Source of the DNA: Apostichopus japonicus
Lineage: Eukaryota > Echinodermata > Holothuroidea > Aspidochirotida > Stichopodidae
Assembly: GCF_037975245.1 (NCBI RefSeq)
Contig: NC_092577.1
Coordinates: 33,438,398 to 33,502,397, forward strand
Length of the DNA: 64,000 bases
Reading direction: 5' to 3'
Under the pieces are notes generated by a model. That model searched no databases. It saw nothing but the letters and a program-made list of their open reading frames with translations, and was not told the origin of the DNA. Below, one piece after another: positions 1 to 12,120 of this stretch (positions are counted from its first letter, which is position 1; each line of letters opens with the position of its first letter). Position numbers and translations under genes: made by a program.

Positions 1-509
1 GTGTATATCGGTAAAATACAAAATATATTTCTAAATAAACTACCCTCCCCTCACTCACAACACCCAACCCCCATTTTTTCCAATTTTTCCCCATGAAAAT
101 CTACATATATATAAAATATATGAAAACACCATTTACATACAGTTTGATAGTAGGTAACTTCTGTGGAAATGGTTTTACCTTTACCAATAAAATAAGAACT
201 GAGTGACATTCGTGCTTTGTAACCCTATCATCTAGTGCAGCCGTGATACTGACAGCATATACTATCACCTCCCTTCCTCCCCCCTTCTTCCCCCTCTTCC
301 TCCCCCCTTCCTCCCCCTCCCAATAAAATTCAGGTTGTCGGAAGGAAAAATGGGGAAACTTTTTTAAATAATTGTTTGGGCTTAGAGAGATCATAAAAAA
401 AACGTACCAACATGAAGAAGATGTAATGAAATAAAACAAGCATGATTATTAATAAGTATTGCACTGTGTAACTTTAACAATAAAAGCAACATAAGTAAAC
501 CATGCTGAT
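1..509. other. Non-genic AT-rich flank
   Basis: No gene was recognised here on either strand. The stretch is AT-rich with a C/T-rich tract at about 268-325. The open frames are short and show no known domain or splice structure. It leads into the minisatellite that starts near 510. Confidence 0.5.
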
Positions 510-917
510 TCTCGGGCTGGGTAAACTGCCAACCTACCCGACCTGCTGGGGTACAATGCCAGCATACCCGAGAACCTGCTGGGTAAAATGCCAACATACC
601 CATCCTACTGGGTTAAAGCCAACATAAACGACATACTGGCTAAAATGCCAACATATCTGATCTGCTGGGTAAACTGTTAATATACCCAACGACCTGCTGG
701 GTAAAATGCCAATATACCCGGCCTACTTGGTAAATGCACACATACCCAACGGCCTGCTGGGTAAAATGCACACATACCCAACGGCCTGCTGGGTAAAATG
801 CCAACGCACCTGGGCTACTGGGTTAATGCCAACATACCTGACTTGCTGGGTAAAATGCCACATACCCGACGACCTGCTGGGTTTAAATGCAACATATCCG
901 ACCTGCTGGTTAAAATA
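510..917. repeat. Minisatellite block 1, about 30-32 bp period
   Basis: Tandem copies of a unit built around CTGCTGGGTAAAATGCCAAC and ATACCCGAC. Copies vary in length (about 28-33 bp) and are diverged. The same unit returns in a cleaner block at 985-1775 after a short unique spacer. The open frames over it arise because the unit lacks stops in some frames. Confidence 0.9.
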
Positions 918-984
918 ATAATAATGTACATTTATACTGCGCCCCTATGACACAAGTGTCGTCACAAGTGCCTAACAATCACAA

Positions 985-1775
985 TAAAATGCCAACATAC
1001 CCGACAACCAGCTGGGTAAAATGCCAACATACCCGACAACCAGCTGGGTAAAATGCCAACATACCCGACAACCAGCTGGGTAAAATGCCAACATACCCGA
1101 CAACCAGCTGGGTAAAATGCCAACATACCCGAAAACCTGCTGGATAAACTGCCAAGATACCCAAAAACCTGCTGAATAAACTGCCAACATACCCGACAAC
1201 CTGCTGGGTAAAATGCCAACATACCCGACAACCAGCTGGGTAAAATACCAACTTACCCGACAAACTGCTGGATAAACTGCCAAGATACCCGACAACCTGC
1301 TGGATAAACTGCCAACATACCCAACAACCGGCTGGGGTAAACTGTTAACATACCCGATATGCTGGGTATACTGCCAATGTATCCAACCTGCTGGGTAAAA
1401 TGCCAATATACCCGACAACCTGCTGGATAAACTGCCAACATACCCAACAACCGGCTGGGGTAAACTGTTAACATACCCGATATGCTGGGTATACTGCCAA
1501 TGTATCCAACCTGCTGGGTAAAATGCCAATATACCCAACAACCTGCTGGGTAAATTGCCAACATACCCGACAACCTGCTTGGGTAAACTATTAACATACC
1601 CGATATGCTGGGTATACTGCCAATATACCCAACCTGCTGGGTAAAATGCCAACATACCCAACAACCTGCTGGGTAAAATGCCAACATACCCGACAACCTG
1701 CTTGGAAAAACTATTAACATAACCGATATGCTGGGTATACTGCCAATATACCCAACCTACTGGGTAAACTGTTAA
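985..1775. repeat. Minisatellite block 2, 32 bp period
   Basis: About 25 head-to-tail copies of a 32-bp unit containing ACAACCAGCTGGGTAAAATG. The first five copies (985-1130) are almost identical, while later copies carry variants such as GATATGCTGGGTATACTGCC in a longer higher-order pattern (about 150 bp, roughly 1320-1750). This gives a minus-strand open frame of about 300 codons with WHFTQ- and FYPAGC-like peptide repeats. I regard that frame as a by-product of the repeat. Confidence 0.92.
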
Positions 1776-2284
1776 CATACTTTTAATGACTAAAACCAAT
1801 TCCTTTTCTAAGACACAAATACTTGAGCAAAGAAACATGGCAAACTGGTTGGTTCTGACAAAACATACATTTAAATGCCTCATCTATAACCTCTCTGCTC
1901 TAGGTTTGCATAGATTCCAATTCTAATTCAAAGATCTTACAAATGTATTCTTTTAGCAGGTCTACAGAATTTGCATACGTAACTCAAAGAAGGCAAAGAT
2001 GTTAAAGGGGTATTCCTGAGGCAGATATTGTAACACTTACCGTAGAGAGGGAAAAAAAGTTACTCCACAGTATCAGTTAGAAAACTCAACATTCTTAACA
2101 TATCGTCCCTCACTTGAGATAAGAATGATTGAACGTAACCAAAAAGCTTTTTCTTTTATAATTTATAACCTTTTTGCCTGATTTATTCTTTGAAAATGTG
2201 ATATATATTAGGAATGCTCCTTGAATTAATTCACTCAATTAATTCTGTAGTCATTCAACAGTATACAAATAATAAAAGGTTATG
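1776..2284. other. Non-genic stretch between repeats
   Basis: AT-rich, with no supported exon, RNA gene or clear repeat. It separates the minisatellite from the fold-back element at 2288-2403. Confidence 0.45.
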
Positions 2285-2287
2285 AGT

Positions 2288-2403
2288 GCAATAGTGCAAA
2301 TATTTCATGAGTTGAAATATGGAATTTTCTATTCAACGAGGCGCAGCCAAGTTGAATGGAACAAATTACATCTTTCAACGAATGACATATTTGCACTATT
2401 GCA
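2288..2403. repeat. Fold-back (inverted-repeat) element
   Basis: Arms at 2288-2321 and 2370-2403 are inverted copies with a few mismatches; the outer 17 bases, TGCAATAGTGCAAATAT, match exactly. The centre has a smaller inverted pair (TTCAAC/GTTGAA) around GAGGCGCAGCCAA. Small size, no coding capacity and strong self-complementarity fit a MITE-like or fold-back element. An open frame of 196 codons crosses it and is not a gene. Confidence 0.6.
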
Positions 2404-3879
2404 CGAATGGAAACCATTCATTATTTGTTTTATACAGCATATTATATTAAGATGGGTAAAATGCACTCATGCAACAGATTGTTTTGAACAGACATGTTTC
2501 TCTGCTCACTTACCATTGAAAAAAGTGCTACCAAAAAAGTATAACCCATGGTTCTATTTCATACAGTGGAATAGAGTGGATTTTGCATGCCATCAACGAG
2601 CAATTGACCAATCAAATGACCAGAATACAATAAGGTGTTGTATAATAGTCATTGAGTCATTCTGTAGTCATTCAGTTTCATTCAACATTCAATTTCCCTG
2701 GAATAACACATTAAGTACGCCATTTTCAGCCGTCGTTTCCTTCTTCCTTTTCTCTCTTCTTCTCATCTTCTTTCTCAACTTTCGTGTTCTCCAGAATCTA
2801 TATATAGATATATACCGCAGGCCTTGGCTGCCATCACCTTTCGTCGTCAGAGGAAAACTCTGTTGCGGATAATGGTGTCCATTCATGGGTCGAGAAAACA
2901 TTTGCACCTGCCAAGCAAAACAAAGTAAATCCTTGTTTCAAAGGCGGGTGATTATTTTTTTCTCAACCTGAATGTAATATAATACTACTGACATCAGCTG
3001 TTACTATGGAACAGTGTCCCTGTCCCAATCAAAATGGAAATTTGCATCATGAAAATTTGCATAACAGCAATTTTGCATAATTGACATTTGCATAAAATAC
3101 GCTTTGGAGGTCATTTCATGGACTGTTCTAGTTTTGTAAACAATTTCTCGAGTGTTCAATGTAAAATAAAAGTTTAGCCCCTTCCTGCGAGAAAACAATC
3201 ACCTTCACAAAGCACTTCTAGTGATACCAATGATGTTCAGAAATTGTTATCCTTCTCCTGCAAGAAACATTTGTGCCTCTCCAATGCCAGAATGGTATAG
3301 TCTTTCCACATTTGTTTCCATTGCTTCGGAAATGGTTAAGAAGTTATTAACGATGCCCCCCCCCCTCCCGCTTTGGAAATTATGGGCCATGAGTCATTGT
3401 AGTGACGATCGAAAAATGAGTCAAAGAGCTTAATACGGGTGGCTCACAGTCCGAGTAGCGGAAGGCCCAAATAAAAAAAATTAATCGATTAAAAACTTTT
3501 TGCAATAGAATCTGTCTTGTGGGGATTTCATTTCAAATTTTTTGTTCAATAACTTTCTGTTACTAATTTTTAGTATTTGCACTAACATATTATGTCAAAA
3601 CCATACAATGTGCATTTCTAGAAATCAGTCTTCGGGGAATATAACGTAAGATGATTTCAGGCATCACAAATTTATGGGTAGATGCTAGCATAGGAAAATC
3701 ACCACATGCAAAAATCAGGGACAGGTTTGGAAAGCCATTTTTTTCCAGACCAAAGGGGACGGGGGGGGGGTGATATAATGACATCTGTTACCCATTTTGC
3801 CAAAGAATGCCATAGCCTTAAAAGCCTATGGGGAATAAAACACTACAAGAGACCATTTTCATTATTGCTATGAAGTTGT
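2404..3879. other. Non-genic region downstream of the F-box gene
   Basis: No exon was recognised. This is the 3' side of the minus-strand F-box gene, so part may be its 3' UTR, but I found no convincing minus-strand polyadenylation signal close to the stop. It contains C- and G-rich runs (about 3355-3366 and 3760-3769) and an AT-palindromic patch near 2799-2815. Confidence 0.4.
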
Positions 3880-6800
3880 TCAGAGGTATCTCAAATCAGG
3901 CTTACTTGGTGCATCCCGAGCTGTTCTGGTGAAGACTTTTGACGTCTTTACCGGCATGACAGAGCTGACTGGTTTTGGTCTCAACGTGGCATCGTTTCCT
4001 GAGACCGTCTCTGCGTTCGTCACCTGCTCTCCATTCTTTTGAGCCCACTCTGGCCGATTGGACGACCGCCCGTTACTTCGACCGGACGAGGGCGATGCTG
4101 CTTTTTCCAAGTTCTGTGGATATCAAACGTTTTATCTTTCAAAACTTTTTCTACAGATCTTGGGGCAGTTTTCAAAATGCATTGAGGATGGCTCGGATGG
4201 ATGGCATGAAAATCCCCTTGATGCGCTTGTGGAACCCTTTTCCTGAAATCAAGTTTAACTGAACAGAGAAAGGCGAGTGGATAGGGCGAATGTTGTTTCT
4301 AGCGAAGTTGGAACTGGAGTAGGTAGGTTTTGGTTCGGGTTAGATTTTATACGGACCTCATTTGGCAGACACATGTAGGCTCTAGTTTTAGCCTGTAACT
4401 GACTAGAATAGATATGCAATGAATTTTTAAACGGGAAGCATTTCCTATTTTTTTTTCTGTCAAATCTCTTGAAATGCAAAGTTATTAGCATTACTCACAG
4501 ATACAGATCTGGATTTCTTCAACTTGTAACTCGTAACAGTGATGGGTGTATTGGATCGATTGACCAATGGTCTCTCGTTTTGGTTGTTCAGACCTCCGTC
4601 ATAGCTCGGACTTCGTCCCATCTTGGTAGTTTTCGCTTTGCCTTGCCTCCTCTGTCTGTGAAAAGATAAATCGAACTGTATCGGGAAGGGAAACGTTAAC
4701 GATGTCCTGACCTCGTAATGAAAATATCTGCAGTTTATCCAGACAGAGAGACAAACAGTTGGACAGACGGACTACAGAATGACACAGAACTGCCATCGCA
4801 GTAAAAGAGAAACGTTTCGTCGTCTCAACGGTCCTCTTTATAGCCCGCTTCGTCCACGGGATACAGACCTCTAGAAATTGATTCATCTTACACGGAAAAT
4901 TAGAATGTGAAATGCGATCTTACGCCAAGCGGGTAGGAGATGTTTCAACCAGTGCAAGACCGAGTAGAATCATCTCAATATTAACAGAAAAATTGAAAGA
5001 CGTTTATCGAAACAAAAATCTACGATGAATTTTCGGCTCTGTTTACCTCTTTCCCTCTGATCAGATTTGCAAATTAATGCCGAGCTACTTTTTTCATCGG
5101 ACGACCTACCCTGTTCCTTTTTGGAGTTTTTACCGAATGAATTTGAGTATGATCCTGGCACACTACTATGCAAGGGTCGTTGGGTTCTTAGAAACTTCTT
5201 ACGACCAAAACCTGTGATAATTTAGATTTACCTAGCAACGAGCAGATCGTCCTTGTTGTCGAGGTAATTGTTTCTGTGTATATCCTCAACTTTTGGATCT
5301 GTACCCCTCCAAGGTTTGTGATCCAAAGGTTTTGGCGGCTTAACTTTCAACGGCGTTCTCCTCACTTCTGGTTTTCTAGTCTTTTTATCGTCCTCTTTTG
5401 GCGATTTGTTAGCAGTCTTTTTCGCAGATTGGTCCTGCAGGTCAGAAAAATTTGGGAAACAAAAACTTTTAAAATACACTGAAAAAGTGTACCTGGATAC
5501 CTTTAACAAGTAATAAGCCTTCTGTCGAATGCTTAATCCAGTTGTACAAATCAAACTGAACTTCAGGTGAAGCAAAAGTCCACAAAACTGAGGGATATTT
5601 TTATATCGTAGGTACTAGATGTTCAAGAGTGGATAGATTATAGGAGGGGGGGGGGGGGAAGATATAGATGGATGTCAGATTGTTACAGACTGGATTCATA
5701 TAGTAAAAAAATACAAAATAAAATACAACTGTTAGCAAACTGCTTATCCACGAGAGAGTCTGTGTAATAGAATGTGTAAAAGTAAGTTGGCCTGACGTTT
5801 CGATCCTAGCAGGATCTTCTTCAAAAAAAGCTAAAATAATACAGCGGAAGGTTTTAAAGGGTTCATCACTGACCAGAAAATGGGGAGTTAGCACTCCGTT
5901 CATACCTAAACCGAGTTCTGCCATTTCCTTTTACGAGGATAGATACAGTAGCGTCCACCGGCTTTACATAGACATGGAGCAACCATTGCCAAATCAAGAA
6001 GAGAACCGATGATATGGGCTGCTAGTCATGAAACATGTTTGAGAGCTTTTTTGGGGGAAACCTGTCAATGAGTAAACATTGACAATTCCAGAAAAGACCA
6101 GATGAAATGGGCTGCTTGTCATGAAACATGTTTGAGAGCTTTTTTGGGAAACCATTGGATATTGGATGTTCTTAATTCAAGATGTCAAATGTTCCCCCGA
6201 AAATGAGTACAACGGTTGACTGTTTGCACATCAGTTCATGCATATATGCGTACATGACTACATTTATACTGGGAAGACGAGTAGTAGCTGTACGGTTCTG
6301 TCAAAATCACAAGCCCATCGTCAGCTCCACTTCAAAAATAGGTTAGAAATGCCCGATATACAGTTCATGAGTCCAGCAAGAGGTCATTCATTCCGGATGG
6401 AGGACAGTGCACAGAAATTACCGGACAGTCTAACCGCATGCTGGACATTCCGGCGGCCCAACCACCGAGTCTTCTTTACAGTAAGCAGCAAATGCACTCA
6501 CCTGGGTTGATATGTAGTTGAGACTTCGGACATTCTCCAGGTATAGCCTTTTCCAAACTCCTGTTTCACAAGGGTTTGGAGTAAATGTTAACTGCCAGCC
6601 TAGTTTGATTGCCTTGGGCATCCAAAGTTGGTCTAACTCTGTCAGATACTTCCAAAACCAGCAGACCTAGAAGAGAGAGGAGACACAAAATATATATGTG
6701 TTAAAGTTAGTCAGCCTGATGTTTCGATCCTAGCAGGATCTTCTTCAAAGGCTAAATGACAAGTAACAGTAACAGAAGGGACAAAAACACGCACAGAATA

Positions 6801-9692
6801 CAGACAGGTTAATGAGCACGGTGAATACAAAGAGATGGATGAAAGGGGATTAGTAGACAAGGGATGGAGAGAAGAAAGAAAGAAACCTACAGGGGAAGAG
6901 GAGAGGTAGGAGATAAACAGTGGAGGGACAAAGGGAGGATTAAAGGAACGGGGTAGGGAATAAACTGGAGAAGGACAAAGACAGAAAGGTGTGGAGAGAG
7001 AGGAAAATATATATGTGTAAAAGAAAACATATATGTGTAAAAGTATATATGTGTAAAAGTAAGTTGGCCTGACTTACTTTTACACATTCTCTTGTAACAC
7101 AGGCTCTCTAGTGGAGAAGCAGTTTGCTAACAGTTTTTATTTTATTTTGATATTTACAAAATATATATATATATATGATGCAGTCAACTGAAGAGCTTTT
7201 CAAAATGGCTTCTTGAAAATGATTTTGATTAAGTTTTCCTTCTTCTTGTATGATTTAAATTCAAAATTCTGACAGCATTTCAGTTGATTAGCTTGCCTAT
7301 AGTTGTAAACAATGCTATTAATGATTTAAAACAATTACCAATCCAGACATGATGGACATATGCTACATTGGATCTTGAGCAGCTAAAGCTGATTTTGAGA
7401 CCTAGTTTGATAATCTCTTCTAGGGTCTTGTTTGGGGCCAATGAAAGTAAACTAATTACATGATAACATTTTCATGTATTGATGATGTTGATTTCAGTTA
7501 AAACAAATCTTAGAGAGGGAAAGATAATCCTATTTGTTTTCTCTTTTCTTTCTGTTTTCCATAATTTAAAATTTTTGTCCAATATTTTGTTTCTTAATTT
7601 CTTTTCTATTGTTCCTTTATCATTTTCTTATCCTTTTTTTTTTTTTTCTTCTATTGTTTTCTTTCTTTCTTCCTTTTTTTAAAAATTATTTTATATTTTT
7701 TATATTTTTTACCTGTCTTACAGTCATTGTAAATGAGGGTCTTAGAAAAGATAAGCTCTGGTGATCTTCGCTTATTATAAGGTTGATATTAATAAGTTAG
7801 AAGAGGAAAGTTATATGGTTTAAATATCCTGCTATAGTACTGCATATATACTGTTCGGCAAAAATTAATAAGACCCCGACAATGACTTACACATTCAGCA
7901 AAGATTGCAAAAATTTTCTATACTTTCCTAAAAGCTGTTCATCAAGGGTATCTCCACCATACAACAAACTTACATAGATAAAGAAAAATTGTCGTTCCTT
8001 TGACAGATTATACAGACCAAAGAAACTTCCATCCCTGACATATTGGAGATGGGGTAGAAAAAGATATGAATATAACTGTGGCACGCCAAAAGCGACAACA
8101 AAAAATTGGTAAGAAATTACGTGCACCCAAGTCATTATTTACTGAATTTTTGTCGCTTTTGGCATTCCATATATATCACTGCAGTACCTGTGAGCATCTG
8201 CATAAACTTCTCGGGTCAAGGTAAGAGAACACATACAAGGACAGAGCACGTGGGAGCTGCCGTGTGAAGTCTTCTCTGTCAACCGGTAATCTCATAAGAA
8301 GAATCTTTTGAGCTTGTTGAAGTTGCGAGACTGAGCATCTCTCCATGATGTCTGTCAGAACGTTCCTCTTCTGAGCGTCGTTCCACTTTTCGAGCTGAAA
8401 TGATACATTTGATACCCGCATAAATGGCAGATTCATGATATGAAACAATTTTCGAGCTGAAAATACATGTATCCATGGGCAGACCTACATAGCACAAGAT
8501 ATAAAACAATGAACAAAGTTTAAGAAAAAAACAATCATAACATTTCGAATAAATTGAAAAGAACTTTGCAAAAAAGCAGCGTTTGGTCTATTAACCAATG
8601 CCACCATTATTCATATGTTAAGAGAGCTCGTGGATATCTTAAATTCAGCATTTGCAAAAACCCATCTCCGTCGCCGGAAGTAAAACATTCATAATGAAGA
8701 AAAAAAACATAACAAATTGAACCTCATGTGGCTTGATGATGTCATGATTAGACTTGATCAAGTCTTCAGCAGTATATGAGAAGGATGATTGTATCTGCTA
8801 CATGGAATAAGATGTTTTCCAATCTACAGCTGTTTACAGAATTTTTTCATGATATTTATATCTAGAGCTATATCACATAGAGCAATGATGTTGCTTGCAT
8901 TTGTGTCTCCTATGATATTATTAAGGGGCAGAGGTCTCACTGCAATGCAAGTATATCCTATTGCAGAATTCTAAGTTATCAAACAGTCTAAATAATACAG
9001 GGAAAGACCACATGGGATGGATACTATACTAACAATGTGGGTTCTGTGATAACTGAACATGATATCTATAGTGTTATAACAAAAAAAAGCACACAATAAA
9101 GCATCAAACTCAATTCCATCACACTAATGAAGTTAGTAACACAGAACAAATCCCTTTTTCACTATGGGTAGATAAACATGAAAGGAACTTGCTCACCCAT
9201 TTATTAAGTAATATTCTTCTTTCTTCAAATACCTGGAAAAAAAGGAAAAGAATAGGGAGCCTATCAAAGGTTTAGTTTGTATTTCATGTCATTTCCTTGT
9301 CAAAATAAAGTGTTTAATTCCCCTGAACTGAAGAGTTGACCTTTCTGAAAAAGAAATCAAAAAAGGTATGCACATTTTCAGTCGCGTGGACTGTACTCGT
9401 CAAACTAGCAGATGAGAAAATGTTAATAGAAAATTATGCTAAAGAATGTGTCAAAATGGGAACCACAGAAACAAGTAGTTTAAAAAATTAAACTCAAGTT
9501 ACCTTTTTCTATTCCATTTGTTTTTTAGAAAAATTGAATTGTAATTGTAATGTAACTTTTGTAAGCCTAACGTTACTGTACCTTATCATTAGCTGATGGA
9601 TCACTCATTGGTGTCCAAGCACTAAATCTTATTTTAGAATCAAGATTTTTCTTCTTGTTATCGATTAGCTTCTGTTGGGCTGACCAAGCCAT
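3880..9692 (-). CDS. FBXO16: FBXO16-like F-box protein (7 coding exons)
   Basis: Probable substrate adaptor of an SCF (SKP1-CUL1-F-box) ubiquitin ligase. Coding exons on the minus strand: 9692-9582, 9232-9197, 8394-8188, 6666-6502, 5434-5232, 4655-4499 and 4113-3880. All junctions are GT-AG and the phases add up to 371 codons including the stop. Residues 1-37 include the SAWTPM motif, 38-49 read VFEERRILLNKW, and the F-box spans about 96-140 (LSLYVFSYLDPRSLCRCSQ, then VCWFWKYLTELDQLW). NNYLDN lies at about 228-233 and the tail is basic and Ser-rich. Recalled human FBXO16 (292 residues) shares these blocks in the same order, including the WTP, FEERR, DPRSLCRC and NYLDN motifs. The start at 9692 is the only in-frame ATG that gives the conserved N-terminus. 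The C-terminal end is the weak part: a cassette at 5165-5047 would shift the frame and end the protein early, and a donor-like GTAAGC lies in the last exon. The substrate is unknown. Confidence 0.87.
5047..5165 (-). other. Possible cassette exon of the F-box gene
   Basis: This block is open in the phase left by the preceding exon (AG + T) and has a usable donor (GAG|GTAAAC at 5046). Its acceptor is a tandem TAGTAG with a poor pyrimidine tract, and the intron before it would be only 66 bp. If included, the next exon (from 4655) is read in another frame and stops at 4590-4588, giving a 302-residue protein. If skipped, the frame runs on for 370 residues. Both lengths are compatible with the family; skipping keeps the better-looking C-terminus (YKLKKSRSVS). 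Confidence 0.35.
5705..5830 (-). repeat. Dispersed repeat family A, partial copy
   Basis: Minus-strand copy of a family with the core GATCCTGCTAGGATCGAAAC followed by GTCAGGCCAACTTACTTTTA and ending in a short block with AGCAGTTTGCTAACAGTT. Other copies lie at 6702-7150, 33985-34270, 45585-45715, 53290-53340 and 55465-55805. The core is a perfect 6-bp stem (GATCCT/AGGATC) with a GCT loop. It lies in an intron-side or downstream part of the F-box gene. The class is not identified. Confidence 0.7.
6702..7150 (-). repeat. Dispersed repeat family A, long copy with internal rearrangement
   Basis: The core at about 6718-6752 is followed by a purine-rich body (GACAAGTAACAGTAACAGAA, GGAGATAAACAGTGGAGGGA) running to about 7010. 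A second fragment then gives the 3' block (7030-7145), where the core start is joined inverted to its own end (TAAGTTGGCCTGACTTACTT). This is a nested or rearranged copy in the F-box gene intron between 6667 and 8187. Confidence 0.7.
8085..8163. repeat. Short inverted repeat
   Basis: GCCAAAAGCGACAACAAAAA at 8085-8104 is mirrored by the complement TTTTTGTCGCTTTTGGC at 8147-8163, just downstream (transcript sense) of the F-box exon donor at 8187. The arms lie in the intron and probably belong to a small fold-back transposable element. No coding capacity. Confidence 0.55.
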
Positions 9693-10883
9693 ACTTGAAG
9701 TTTCAATACCAATTTGTGCTTATTCTTTTTAAAAAAAGTAAAGCAGCTCCGAACCGTCCGCAACTGGCCTACCCGGTAACAGGATCTAACAAATAGTAGA
9801 CGGGATTTGTTTGGTTCATGGAGGCCGCCATTACAATTGGAAATATTTCGTAGACTTTGGTGTCCAAACTTTGTGATCAATGTGGAAAATGTATTTCGTA
9901 TAGGATGTAAGTATCATGTTCACCATACAAAAAAGGAAAATAAATTTAATTTTTTGCAACCTTTTTAATAACTTCAAGCGTGAGAACATTATATTTAATC
10001 CAACTGTTTGCTTAAAACGAGTAAAACAGTTCTTCTACTAGAGCAAACGAACTTTGACCTATGCTCCAAAGTATATTGCCCTAATCAAAACAGTGTTCGT
10101 TCGCCTGACTGCTACTCAGGACAAATCCGGGAGGAAAACAGCGTTCTTTGGCGTTTGCCAATGTCTTAAAGTGTTAAGAATTGGCAGTTCAAACAGAGGA
10201 CAGCTTTGCAGAAACCTTGGTTTCACGTTTTGGTCCTGGTTACCATTATTGGTAAACAAAATACGTCTTTTACATACCATTTTCACCCACGTGAGGTGTA
10301 AGCCTACCATTGTGTCTTACTTAGTCCACTGTGTAAACTGCCGGACTAGGCCTACATCACAACCTAGGTTCTTGGTGTTTCTGTTACACCAGGTGTTTCT
10401 GAAATGAGTACTAAACCAATGTTTAAATATAAGTCATAAAAAATTTATTTCCTATACTAGGTGTTACTTTTCTTCATTTGCAAACTAAGTTAGTCTTAAT
10501 TTAGCCTAGGCCTACCCTAGTCCAGCCTCGGCCAATCAAAAGTTCAAACTTGTCTTTTCCAGTTCTACTTCTAGCCTAGTAAGTAGTAACTAATATGTAG
10601 TAAAATGTTACATAGGCTAGCCTAGCCCAAATCATGATTAGATACTTTCCAGTATTAGCCTAGGCTTATCACCTTCATTTAGATTAGAATACATATTATG
10701 GTAGGCCTATACAGTAGGTCTCAGTAAACAAAGCAGGTTCTATCTCTGTTTATGAATAAAATTCATAGGCCCATTTGCATAGGGCCTAGGCCTATATGTT
10801 ATATTGTGACTAAGAGACATGATCTAGTTAAATACTACAACAGACTATCTAATGGCGGTAATGTGACCTACCAACCTGAAGCT
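9693..10883. other. Intergenic region between head-to-head FBXO16-like and Staufen genes
   Basis: The F-box gene starts at 9692 (minus) and the first recognised Staufen exon begins at 12121 (plus), so this stretch is the likely promoter side of both. I cannot place either transcription start. The part from 10500 to 10800 is rich in GCCTAGGC-type motifs. The open frame at 10054-10407 has no recognisable domain. Confidence 0.45.
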
Positions 10884-11065
10884 ATCCCAGGATTCATCAC
10901 AGGATTCATCCCAGGATTCTGAAGCTATCACAGGATTCATCCCAGGATTCAGATTCATCCCAGGATTCATCACAGGATTCCAATCCTGGGATGAATCTGA
11001 ATCCTGGGATGAATCCTGTGATAGCTTCAGAATCCTGTGATGAATCCTGGGATGAATCCTGTGAT
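10884..11065. repeat. Long hairpin, 84-bp arms, 14-nt loop
   Basis: Position x pairs with 21949 minus x. The arms are 10884-10967 and 10982-11065. The inner 56 pairs (10912-10967) are perfect, and only three mismatches occur over 84 pairs. Each arm is built from short repeats of CAGGATTCATCC plus TGAAGCTATC, and further degenerate repeats continue to about 11115. It lies upstream of the first recognised Staufen exon, either in the 5' flank or in a 5' UTR intron. Confidence 0.95.
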
Positions 11066-11124
11066 GAATCCTGGGATGAATCTGAATCCTGGGATGAATC
11101 CTGTGATAGCTTCAGGTTGGTTTT

Positions 11125-11410
11125 GACCTAGTTTCGAATGAGGTGTAACAGAAGTGTTAAACACCACCATAGACCCCAGAAAGTACACACACAGCTTGCT
11201 ACCGTCAGTTATTAGACACTTGTGTACAGTCAGTACATACAGCTTTGGTCAATACCCACAGCACAGTATACAAACGATACAGCGACAGACATCTCAGGTC
11301 CAGCTAAAGATAACAAGGTATCACGTTTCATCACTGTCTGCATTTTGTAGCGACACAAACAAAACGTCACTTGCAAGCAACAGAAAGTTAACTTTTTCAG
11401 ATGGCCTCAC
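11125..11410 (+). repeat. Dispersed repeat family B, copy 1
   Basis: This element of roughly 290 bp starts with CCTAGTTTCGAATGAGGTGT and ends with CAACAGAAAGTTAACTTTTT. It matches 63690-64000 (same strand) and 58425-58735 (opposite strand) along its length at high similarity. It contains no supported coding sequence; the open frame at 11154-11441 is a repeat shadow. The class is unknown. Confidence 0.8.
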
Positions 11411-12120
11411 ATGGTTTGGGGCGAGTCTTCAATGCCTTTAAGTATCCATCTGTCATACAGTAGTCAGGGGTGAAATTAAGATTTTTGAGGTCAAAGAGCC
11501 ACTTTCTGTGAAAAGTGGCTCCAGGCTTTTATTTTGGTTGACCAAGGAGCCATTTGGTTGGGATCAGGAGCTAGTTTGTAATTTAAACATCATATAAAAT
11601 TATAGGTTATACCATGAACATAGTGATGGGATTTGCTGTATAACTAAACTGCTACTAATGTTGAACATTACATTTTAGTTTCTGTAATTGTAGTAGTGCA
11701 AATGCAACATCATCACTTCTTTCAATCTTATGAAAGAAGCATAGGCCCTATATACATTCAGATACATAATGCACACTGAAAAGTGACATATCTATGCAGT
11801 ACAACATTTAAAGTTCATCTCCTAAAAGACAAAAAGCGGTGCCAAGCCTATATGTTTATGAAATATCTGGGCACCAGTTGAGAAGTTATGGGCACTGTTC
11901 ACCCTGCATTGTAGCCTACACAGTGGGACAGGACACAACAACAATTATAGTGACACATAATCAAGGAATTTGTTCATATGTACAAATTAACTAGTACTTG
12001 ACATATACCTCAGATTCAGTTGTGAGACATTCTGTTTATATCCACTCTCAAGGCTTGATTTACTCTGAACAAAACGAAGTTGTTTACAACTTTAAACATG
12101 TAGCAGTTTCTCCATTTCAG
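11411..12120. other. Staufen 5' flank or first intron
   Basis: No exon was recognised. The stretch ends in a clear acceptor (TTTCTCCATTTCAG at 12107-12120), which implies at least one further 5' non-coding exon upstream that I cannot place. A short inverted pair (AGCCACTTT/AAAGTGGCT) lies near 11498-11520. Confidence 0.45.

Noticed and set aside
972-1883. Minus-strand open frame of 303 codons with repeated FYPAGC and WHFTQ-type peptides
   Set aside because: It lies entirely on the 32-bp minisatellite; several other frames are open over the same repeat, and there is no splice structure or domain.
2282-2872. Plus-strand open frame of 196 codons
   Set aside because: It crosses a fold-back element and AT-rich sequence, has no recognisable domain and no codon signature.
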